Shown one piece after another: positions 26,401 to 38,400 of a DNA stretch of 64,000 bases (its first letter is position 1; each line of letters opens with the position of its first letter). The stretch comes from Xanthostigma xanthostigma. Lineage: Eukaryota > Arthropoda > Insecta > Raphidioptera > Raphidiidae. The stretch spans positions 9,610,001 through 9,674,000 of the forward strand of contig OY754476.1 in assembly GCA_963575645.1 (NCBI GenBank), given 5' to 3'. The notes beneath the pieces are model-generated. The model saw nothing but the letters and a program-made list of their open reading frames with translations. It ran no database searches and was not told the origin of the DNA. The position numbers were made by a program, and so were the translations under genes.

Positions 26401-29400
26401 TCTTTCGTTTAAGACTGGTTTCAAACCGATCTGATTTAAATTGAGCGAGAAATTAGCAAAAAGCACGCACAGGGTCAGGCGGAACGTTACGCGTTAGGAA
26501 CGTTAGGAACGTTACGCGTTACGAGCGTTAGGAACGTTACACTTTTTCGTGCATGCAGCCGGTGTTTTATCAATTTATAAGATTGGTGATTCATCAATTT
26601 ATAAGATGTTATCACGTCAAAAGTACGGTTATGCTGAGTTATCGTGCTGTATTAAATGTCGCTAAGTTAGATTTTTCATATAAGAAATCAATTACATATT
26701 AAACAAAACGAATGATATTAGTACAGTCACGTCCGTTATTAATAAACAGAGAAAGAGTTAATAAAGATATGGACACAATACCATCCAAATATGTGTTGGG
26801 GTGAATCAAATACTATATTTAGTGGTACTGAACAAGTTTCATCACATTTATAGATAGATATTGCAAATATTTGTCACCACATAATAAAGGGTTACAGCAG
26901 AAAGCAGGTCCGGCCGAAACAGTAAATGAAATTTTCAATCAAAATTCATCTTAAATGGTTTATAATATTAAATGAATCAAATCATTTAACCCTACAAACA
27001 TATTCACTTTAAATAAAGAATAACAAAGACCAAACGACTGGTTTGCCACAATTGTTACCTGACTATATATTTAAGAAAATATAATCAAATGTCACCACTG
27101 ATGAGTTAAGAGGTTTTAAACATTTACTTTTAGTATAGTAAACAATTTCATTGTTATTCAGTTACTCAAATCATGCATTTCTTTAAAATTCTTACCAGTT
27201 TTTAATTTCTATATTTGTTACCTTATGTTCTAGGAGAGAAATCATTAACTAATGTCTGATTTTATTTGGAATTCTAATCTAAATTGAAATATAAAAATAT
27301 ACGTATGGTAAAGGATTACAAGAATCCGGTTTAATCTGAGGATTTTTTGAAGTAGACACATACCTTTTTTTAAATTTTTATTATGCAAAGATGAAATAAC
27401 AAATGAAGTGTAAGTACATTTCTGAGTTTAACTTTGAGCTTTAAAAAGCAATTTGAATTCATGAACGCTTCATAAATCAATTATTTATTTATCAGACGAT
27501 TTTACACTAGAATTATATAATAAAATTCTATAGAGTCTAATAATATTGATCATTCCTAATGAAATTATTTAAATATTTCTATTTTTGCAGTGACAAGTGA
27601 CCTTTAAAAAAAACAAGCTTTAACAAACGACAAGGGTCTAGTGGATTCCCTCGTATGAGAAAAGAAACGTTGCACTGAAAAATAATTACTTCATTTTTTA
27701 TGTTAAGAAGACGTTGTTAATTTAATAAGGGTGTCGTTAAAATGGACTAATTATGTGCTGCGGTAGTGTTAAATAAAAAACGGGCGAGTGATAACTCTGC
27801 TCACATGTAGAGGATTTTTCGAAACGAATACAGCATAAACGAGTATATAAAATCGTACAAATAAATTGGAACTTTGGTTATGTCCACGCTAGACATGGAT
27901 CAGTACACGGTGAACATAACTAGGTCTACCGTCGACATAATTCTGTCCACGATAGATTTAGTTTTGTCCTCGGTGAACGCCGCTACGGTCACGATGGAGA
28001 CTTTCCTGTTCACGATGAACAGAGTCGTGTTTACAATGGAAGCAATTATATTTATCTTGGACTCAGTTGTTATCTCGTGTAACACAATTATGTCCACATT
28101 GGACATAGTAATGTCTACGATTGGTATTACTATAACGTCGATGACTTCAGTTGTGTCCACAGTGGACAGAATTGTGACTTCGATCCATTCAAATAGGCAA
28201 GCCCTGGACACAGTTATGTTGACAGTGAACGTTATAGTTTCTACTGTTAATACGATTGTGTCCACGGTGAACGCGGTTTGTATACAAGTAATGTGATATA
28301 AAAACTTAATATCTACTGTTATAGCTGACTGTGATAGCATGCTTGGTGTATTGTATGAATGTGTGTATAATGATCAGTAATTATGCTATGAATGTATTTA
28401 GGTTCACTTGTCCTAGTTAATGAATTCATTGATGAGTCACTAACTGTATTCGCTAAGCTCAAAATCCATGGAATGTTCATATAGTAGGGGAAAATAATTG
28501 AAAATATTTCCAAAGCACTGTCTTATGGGATCATTCTTTTCTTCAATTTGTTTTTTGCTGTCTGAATAGAAAAAAACATGGTCAAGTGTATGTAAGCTTG
28601 CATGATTTACAATTATTGGGTAATTGAGTAATGAATTGATGACCATTTCTTTATTTTTTTAGATTTTTCTGAGATATGTATATGTTTTGAAATGTGATGG
28701 AGAACAGTAATTTTTAAGAGATTAAGGCCCTTCTCACACGAAGCTACTCAAATGAAACTAAACTGATTACTAACTAAAATCACTAACTAGTTAGTAACCA
28801 AACTTTGCACACGATGCTACTCAAATCATTGTTTAATCACTTGTTTCATTTGAGCTGTCATAATGTTTTCTGAATCTGAATCAAAGATGAGGATATTATT
28901 TTATATTATTATAATCAAAAAAGGTAACGACGAATGAAAAAACGCCAATATTGGATTCATCCTTATATAGAAAAAAAATTAAATTGTAGGACATTTGTTG
29001 ATGCCAAAGAGCTAGAGGAAAATGATGCGAAATTTTTGGCATTCTATAGAATGTCCAAAGAAACATTTTTAAATTTAGTGGAAATACTGTCTCCTTTTAT
29101 TCACAAAAAATAAATTTACTATCGCACCAACGTCATTCCACGCTTTTTCCGTCTTATCTTTTCGAGAATAATCACTTAACGTGTAATTATATAGGCAAGG
29201 ATGCCTTTCGACAGCTTCTACCAGTTTTAAATTTTGGATTGGATCAGCCATTTTTGCTGTTTTATTGGTAACTGGTTAGTAACTAGTAGCGTGGCGACCA
29301 GCACGCCGCGTCGCTTGAAACTGATCACTAACTGGTCACAAACTGATTACTAACCGATAGCGCCGTGTGCGAACTTCCATTGAAATACTAGTGCTAGAGA

Positions 29401-32400
29401 CTGATTTGTAACTCGAGTTAGTAATTGGTTTCGTTTGAGTAGCTCCGTGTGAGAAGGGCCTTAGTGAAATAAATAGTCATTAATTTTACCGGCATTTATT
29501 TCTATTTTTTGATATGTTTTCGTATTCATGCTTATGTAGTTGTATTTATAATTAAAAGTATAGCCCACTCATGCCGTGAGTTAGTTTGTTGAATTGAACA
29601 TAGGCGTAGCAAATTTTCAACTCTACCTATCATTACCAGCTGCCACTTATACATATGAAAACTGTCATAGAAGTGAAATCGACCAACACGACTTTCTGGA
29701 GAAACACGACAAAGAAAATATGTAAATTATTGTAGATTTATCTTGTTATCTGTACGTAAACAATTAATATTTTAGGGTAGGCCAGGCCCACCTGCCGCCC
29801 CCCCTCTTGCTACGCCAATGGAACTCAATACCTAAACAAGAGCAGCTATTATGTCATTTCTTCGAAACACTAATCTTTATTATGTTGCCTGTATTTTTTA
29901 TTAGTCCTGACGTTATATACACTTGCTAAATTTATTTTATGTTTTTTCCGATTTATACTTTAGAAATAAGCAATATTCGCAGCTTTAATTTTTTTCTCGA
30001 GCCAAATTTACCAAATAATTTTTAAAAAATATGGTAATTTTCGATCGGTCATTAGCTTTTATTAGACAACCCACTACGTGAGGTTGAATTTTTTCACTTT
30101 GTGATAAATATCCATAATTTTCTAAACTACAGCATTGTGCCATAACAAGCTATAACTATTCAAATTGATTAACGTCTGATTAGAACTCTTCAATAATTGG
30201 TCGATAATTTTATTTATTGAAAAGCTCTAACTATGCCACATTTCATATCTTTACATTTGACTCCGTGAGCTTGTAACCGATAGATGGATACCGGAGTGAG
30301 GCCATAAGTGTTCCATTTTTACAATTTTAGTTCGGAACAATAAAACACAATTAAACTTTATAAGTGTAGATAAATTCGAAAGAGTTAATTCAATCATAAA
30401 ACTAATTGCCAAACATATTGACTTTTCAGTCTAGTACCACTTCCTATTTGAAATGTATTATAGTTTTATATATATATATATAAAAGAGCTTTATTGTCAT
30501 TGTATAAAAGTTTACATTGATTTTTTTTTTACAGCTTGGCGGTTCCAGTTCTTGACTTTAACCCGCGCTCATTTTTTTTTTTGTTGACAGTAATGGATAT
30601 ATTATATGCATTTTAAATAATATTAGGCAAAAAAACATTTAAAAAAACCTATTCCTAAAATTGTGGCGTAAGTTTGTACTAGGAATGCATCTGTACAGTG
30701 GACCATCCTTATCTTATCAGCTTTCATATAGCAGGTGACTATTCTAGATGTTTTTTTGTAGAACAGAAAACGTAGTTATATTTGTATTTAAATACTGTTT
30801 TGAATAGCATATATATTTTTAATTGGAATTGTTTACTGTCGTCACTGCCTTTAATTTATACGACTTAATCAAATTATTGGAGATAATATTTATTGAGCTC
30901 TAGATGGCAACAGACGTGGCCAGTTATAATTGGAAGGAAAAGTTAAGAAAGCATAAATGTCTAAACACGCTAGCAATAGCTGCCAGACCTTATACAAATC
31001 CCCTAACTCTAATGAAACAATGTCGGCTGTGTGTAATATTAGTGCACTGGCATCGTACAATAAGTGGGAAAAATACGCTTGGGACACTAAATAAAAGAAA
31101 TATACGTATTATATTATTATATGTAATCATACTCCCGGCTAAAGTTGGACACTGACCAGCTGAATTTCTAAAATTGATCTCTTTCGGACAGAGGCGACTC
31201 GTACAAGGGCACTAATGACTTTATTCATGTACACTGCAATCATAAACACTGACATTACGAAATTGAAGAATGTATTTATCTTTTTTCAATTAAACTAAAA
31301 ATAATAATAATAGAACTGAATATGATAATCTTCCTTAACTAACGGCAGGCAAGTTTTTGTTTAGTGTTTGGGACCTCTAAATAATTGTTGTAGTTAAGTT
31401 TTAACTATAAGAAATAAACAGAAAAAAGAACAACAATCGGGAAACAAGAAAGAGTTGAAACATCGGAAATGAGTAATTCTAGACATTGATACGCCTATGC
31501 TTTTAATACAAACACTATAATCAGTTTATTTGTATACTATTTCGTTCTATTCCAATAAAAATATATATATTTTATTATGTATGTGCATTGTTATTATCAC
31601 TGATCATTAGATTATTAAAAAGAAAAAATTAATATAGAAAAATAGAATGGAAATTTTGTTTGTAATTTCGGTTTTTTTACGAATTTTTGGGGTATTTTGC
31701 ATGATACCTAAATAAAAAAACTTACTTCAATATTTTTTTCATATCGTTTTGTTTTTACAGATATCCCTCAAACTCCTGAACTGATTCTGATTACAGTTAG
31801 TGTCTATCCATTGCTAGCCAAACCTAAAGTATAAAGAAATCGATTTGTCAAATCACAATTGGTACCTCTATGAAAGAGGTGATGGCGTGACATTGTGATA
31901 AAACGTCGTTACGTTTTTTCGTTACTAGTATTTCGTTAGATGACAGCGCAAACGCTTGCAGTGTTGTATCATAACATGGCTTCTGTGTTTGTTTATGTAG
32001 TTTAGCGTGGGAAAATAATTATTACTGTGCGTTGTTGTATATTGGTAAGTTACAGGGCGAAATTTAGTTACTAGAATTTAGCTTTAATTTGTTTCACATC
32101 TGACAGGCGTCTCGCGACATTTTTTTTTCGAGAATGTTTTCATAGGGGTATGGTTCTGATTTGACAAATCGACGTATTTGTCATTTGAAAATGTCCATGG
32201 CCAATACGCAAAGATATCCTTGTAAAAATTATTATATTCTGTAATGGTACAGATAAGGAGAACTAGGTATCTTATATGGGAGATAAGTTGGAAAAGTGTC
32301 CATCTAAATGCTGTAAATAACAGTTCAAAAATCGTCCGGAATGGCGCTATCGCTGCATCCGCATATAAAATTAATTTAGCAGTTATTTACCCTCTATACT

Positions 32401-35400
32401 TAGTAGTTATAAACGAATTGAAGTGCGTTGAGTTAGAAAATTTAGAATTTTTAATGATTAGAGTCGTTAATAACACTGCAGTATATAAGATCTAAACTGT
32501 TTACGTAGTCCAAAATAATTTAATAAATATGGCCTAAAAACCTGCTGTGAGATAGTATCGAGAGTGATTTAATTTTTGGTAGCTTTTACTAATATTTTTT
32601 AGTCATTTTATAGTTTATTCATATCAGTATAATCGTTTATTTACTACTAAATGCATATTAGCACGTTTAAAAATGACATTTAAATTAAAAATTAATTTTA
32701 TATCATATTGTTTTTATATTTTTTGTTTTACTTTCGAAAAGTGCGCCATTAAAAAGCAGAAATTCTTCTTTTCTCGTTTATTTTTCTATACCTCTCTAAT
32801 AATTTTGATCCTCCATATGCTTACTTTAAAATTTACCCTTTGGCGACAGTGGCGGTCCTCTAATTTAACGCTTTTTGATGGACACTTTTTCATACACAGA
32901 GATGGTTCTCCTTAAACTTCTACCCTCCATAGGTACAAGGTAGAGAAAACAGGTTATAGCAGCTATAGACGGTGTTAGTGCTATAGTAGAACGGTGCCGT
33001 TGCAGAACTAAGTCGAACGTAGAGGATTTTCACGGCTTAACTATATAATAGTGTCATTTTTATTCTTTATATAGCCGATTATTGGCTGTCACAGTATGTA
33101 TACATCTTTTGTTACAAACATTATTACACTTAAGCGAATTGTCTCTCTTTGTGCTCGTTTTGTTTTTATATTACAATCCAGAAACAACTGAATTACGTAT
33201 CAAAATGAGGCGTGTTCTATAAAATAAATCACGCATTGCTGAATAGAAATTTCTTTAAATTCAACATATTAAATGTCAAGGGCGGTTCAGGGTTTAAAAT
33301 AAAATATTATTTTTCTGACTGTTAACTTAAAGACACCAACAAGCAACAGTTGTCTTTATCGGAGTGTAAACCACGATTGCAATATATTAGCTTAAATACC
33401 TAGGTAATTCAATTTTCACAAAAAATAATTTTGAATCGTTGTTTAAAATGTCTAATGTTTAAGTTTTCTGGAACTTACATCTGACATTTTTTAAATTCGA
33501 CAAAAAAATGTTCACAGATAAAATTTTAGTTAAATTGTTTATTAGAATACATCGGTCCATTATAAGAGAAATAAAATTATTTGATCTCGGTTCACCAAAT
33601 TCTAAGTAGCACTTGGAATTTTTGGTATTGTTTTCATAACAAAATATCTAAGAATTCCAATCTATGAATAAATGACTTTTTCTGAAATAGCTGATGTTTA
33701 CATGTATCATATCTCAAAGAAGAATAATGTAATATTTTTTTAAAAAAGTAAAAAAATAAGGAATAGGTATATGCATTTCTAGGTAGGTACCTATAAAATA
33801 CTTCTTATGGTACCTATAGTATCAACAATAAAATCAGATCTGTACTACGTTTTTTATTCCTTTTGTCAGTAAATATATCTAAAAACAATTCAAAATTGAT
33901 TTTCTTATATATTTCTCCATATTTAACTTCTTTAACAATTTCAAATTACCGAATTAAAAACTAAGCGTTTTAATGCGTTAGTTTTTAAAACAGAACAAAA
34001 TTTCTTTTCTAAATACTTCAAATAAGAAAATAAAAAAATAAAAACGTTATTTTCTTGAATTAAATCTAACAAAAACCGAATCCCTTAAAAAAATAATAAA
34101 ATTGAACGCATCTTAAATGTTAGATTTTGCTCCAACAGGTGTCCTGACTTTACATATGTACATTGTTAGATACGGTCCTGATAAAAAGATACTGTGAGTT
34201 GACTATTAAGTACAAAATATGAAAATCAAAATGGCTCCCACACTGAAGTATATTTAGCATTCAGACACTGTAGCATGCAAGCCTTTGTATGTTGTGTGTA
34301 TCTATATATTATAATATATATAATATATAAAATCTACGTCAGTATCTAACTGCAAATATACATACATATATATACTTGTATGTGTGATTATATTATATAT
34401 ATGCTATGTATTTATATACCTATATAGGTAGGCACCTGATAAAGGTGGGTGGATAAGGTAGCGAATATGTTACTGTTTACAGGTGATTCAGAAAGAAAGA
34501 AGAATTATAATATTGCGAGGATTGGTCATTTGCAGAAAGATTGATATTCTCTTAGAAGGAAGAAATATTGTAAAATTGTTCGTACATTAATGGTTAACTT
34601 CGGTAGTTAATTATTCCGATCAGGTTTAGATAGCTTTCAAGAGTAAACTTTTTATAAAAACATATTGCTAAATATTTTAAGATACACTCACGAACTTGTT
34701 GAGAAATAACCCTTTTAAATTTCTAAAGGCGTGTTCAGACCAAAACTTACATCGTCAGAGCACAGTATTTGCATGAAGGTAAATAGAATACTGTTTGTTC
34801 ACGCCTACAGTATTACAATACTTATAAAAAGACAAAACTTTGATTAACGTCTGAATAGAACTCTTCAAATAAATAAAATTGTCGACCAATTTTTTCTCAG
34901 ACCATATATTGACAAAAATTAATAAAAATACAAATCAATATAACATCTTGTGTTATATTGATTTGTATTTTTATAAATTTTTGTCAATATATGATCTGAG
35001 AAAAAATTAGTCGACAATTTTATTTATTTGAAAAACTTATAAAAAGACTTTAAAACGCAAGAAAAAAATATTTCGTACAACTTGGTTTATATAACAAAAT
35101 TTAATGATTGTTTTCATTTTTGTGGAATATCTAACGCTATTAGAACATTTTGAATGTTCAAAATAAAGAAATTTACGAATTTTCATAAAATACCTATTTT
35201 CCATAGTGAATTCTGTTTATTATCTTTAGTGATACTGCGGCCGTAACCTGCTATTTAAACCGAAGCTACTACTACACGAATGGACTATTGTTCAAAATGA
35301 ATTAATGAAATGTCTTATGCGAAATGATATAACTCGTGTGACTGATGTCGTACTACTCGTCAGTAATACACGTCATTACGTAGCTAGATATGTAAGTAGG

Positions 35401-38400
35401 TAATCTACTATTAACTATCTACCGTCATGCAGTTTTATCTTGAATAATCAGCCAAAATCAACCAAAAAAGAAAGAAACAAAAAAAATACATAATATATAC
35501 TAGTGGCCCGGTCCCGGTTTACAGATAAGTACTTGTGTAAAACACATACGTCGAATTTTACTTTATAAATATGTATGTAGTACAGCGGATTCCAGTCGAT
35601 TTGTACCCGGACGAAGCCGGGGCGGACATATATTATATCCCTAAATCTCCCGCTAGAAAAAAAATATCGAATGGCAAATCTGTTCAGTAGTTCTTGACAT
35701 TTTAACTGACACACAGGCGTTCGCGAGGAACTTCGTTTTATACATATTTTAGTGACTAGCGGTCCCACCCGGTTTCACCCGGGTGCAAAAGAACGAATGG
35801 GGAAGGAAGGGACATGAGTACGCACATTAATCTTAGTTTACTCAGATGAATGTTGTGTCCAAACTTCATAATGATCGACGTTACTGTTCAAAAGTTTTTG
35901 TCGTTAAAAAGCAGTATTTACTTATACTTTTTTTAAGTAATACATTTCTTTTAATATAATAAATATTTAATTGAAAACACTGTAGGAAAATTATTTTTAT
36001 ATAGGTGCCTATAGTTGTAACAGGTTTCAAATGAGCTATTAATTATATTTATTTAATTTTAATTAGTCGTAATATAATTTTAAAAAATTGAAATGTAAGC
36101 CTTAGAAGAAAGCAATGTAGAAAATAAAAAAAAATAAAAATATATTCGCCGACGTGGGGCTTGAACCCTAGACCCTGGCATTAAGAGTCTTGCGCTCTAC
36201 GACTGAGCTATCCGGGCTTGTAAACTTCACGCGCTTATATTGCAATATTTAGTTACGGCATTTCACCTGATAATATTTGTCGGACGAACTAATTTTGAGA
36301 TACATCTTGCAACATTTTTCATTGATGTTCCGCTTCAATTGTTCGTAGCCTATAGCCTTCCTCGATTAATGGGCTATCCAACAAAAAAATTCAATTCGAA
36401 CCAGTAGTTTCTGAGATTAGCGCGTTAAACCAAACAAACAAACAAACTCTTCAGCTTTATATATTTTAGTATAGATATAGACATATGTATATTTTTTTAA
36501 AAAAGAAACTGGCAACGTAGAGGCCCTGTATATATAAAAATATATAAAAATGTATTATATGCTAGAATGTGCACGTGTATGTCTGTATCTATCTATATAT
36601 TATTATACTATTGCAGGAAGACTTAGGTAGTTGTTTATGACAGTTCCAAGTTTATTTGATGTCAAGCCAAAATGTCACCAGCAATGTCAGGTTGACATAT
36701 GTACGTTTATATGTATTAACATATTATTCCATGCACTCATTGTGAATTACATTATTGTTTGGAATTCTACTGGACGCAAGAGGTCACAGTCTTAAAGACT
36801 ATTGAAGGGCAACGGTTAAAGTACAACGGAATCAGAAAAGAAGCCACAGTTGTGCGCATGATCGATTCCGCCATGTTATCCAACTTGAATATAACTTTTT
36901 TTTGTAAATTATGTTGAAATACATAGTATATTACAACACAAGGGCCGAAAGTGTGATATTCCCATACGCGCCATGATGCCTCAAGCGAAGCCGAGGGCAT
37001 CATGGCGCGAAGGGAAAGGATATCACACTTTCAGCCAGTGTGGTGTATACCATTTTTTATCATACTTTGGTCGTAAGCACGCTCATTATATACATTAATT
37101 AATTAATTACATAAAAATACAGATAAATTCCAAACAAGAAGTTTTGAGTTTATACATAAAAACACAAATGACCGCTGTTCGCGACTATTAGCTAAAATGT
37201 AATAGGGTTGCTATGGAAACGATATCGTAACAACATTTGATTGTTTGTGTTTGCTTTACTACTGCCCGAACGTACGAACTTCCCGCATTGGTGCGTGTAA
37301 TCCCACCAAGGAATAAATGTTAGATTTTCTGCCTTATGAAGAAAATAAATATTTGGAGTCAGAACTATGCTTTACAGTTGACGGAATTATGGAAAGAGTG
37401 ATTTTTTTAAATATTAAATTATTTGAATAACATATGAATTAAATTGTTATTTTGCACTTACAAAACTGAGCTCTATTATCGATTAAATGTCGTCATTGGA
37501 ACTCGAAGAACATTAACAGACTATGAGGCAGGAAACTTACAGTACGCTGCTGTATTTTTTATTAGTCCTACATGTTACTAATTTTTTTAATTAAATGATT
37601 TTCCGACTAATTTTTATATATTTTGCACTTTTTTTTAAACTAAACCCTACAGCTATGAACCTTTTCGCAACCTTACTTAAAAAAAAAACTCATTTAAATA
37701 TGTTTATCTGTTTTGGAGCTACAATGTCACAGACAGACCTCTTTGCGTTGGGGGCAAATCGAAACACTTTCTGCTACGCTTGTAAATATTTGTTATTTAT
37801 ATAAAATTAAAATATTGCATTTCATAAACCCTCACAATGCACACTATTTCTGTTTCAGTTGCAATCCTTCACATAGTTCTTTTATTGTTTAGTGCGAATA
37901 GTGTAGATAAAAAAGATGAGAAAGATTTCATTTTCGCGAAGATATACTAGTATATAAAACAAATGTTACACAACAAAACAAATGCTGACCAACGCGTTCG
38001 TTATAAATCATAGAAACAATCGAAACCCGCTGAGAAACAATATTGAGCAGAATTAGGTGGTGTGGAAAAAAGAACCATTAGATAATGTTGATTTGTCAGT
38101 GCACCTTCCCAAAGGAAAATGTATATTTCTACAGTATCGGAAAATTCAACTTGGATTCTTAATGTTTCAGAAAATATAATGTGGTCAGTATTCTTATTCT
38201 CTTAGTACAGCTTTGGTTTTAGATAATACAAACTTATATTGACGCACTAGCGGTCCCGTCCGGTTTCACCCGGGTGCAAAAGAACGAATGGGGAAGGAAG
38301 GGACATTTTAGTTTACCGAGATGAATGTCGTGTCCAAACTTCATAATGATCGACGTTACCGTTCAAAAGTTTTTGTCGTTAAAAAGCAGTATTTATACTT

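Larger units (their letters stand above)
28725..29461. mobile_element. internally deleted PIF/Harbinger element, 737 bp
   Basis: TIRs AGGCCCTTCTCACACGAAGC and its near-complement at the right end, flanked by TTA. Inside are the N-terminus of a Harbinger transposase on the plus strand and the N-terminus of a MADF-domain protein on the minus strand. These are the two proteins of this superfamily. A large central deletion has brought them together tail to tail. Confidence 0.88.

Noticed and set aside
27846-27851. TATAAA as promoter for the 21-bp array frame
   Set aside because: It lies only about 30 bp before the ATG in AT-rich DNA, where such hexamers are frequent; not enough to claim a promoter.
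34728-34808. Small inverted pair GGCGTGTTCAGACC / GTTCACGCC as a full MITE
   Set aside because: Too short and without a target duplication; only noted as a possible remnant.
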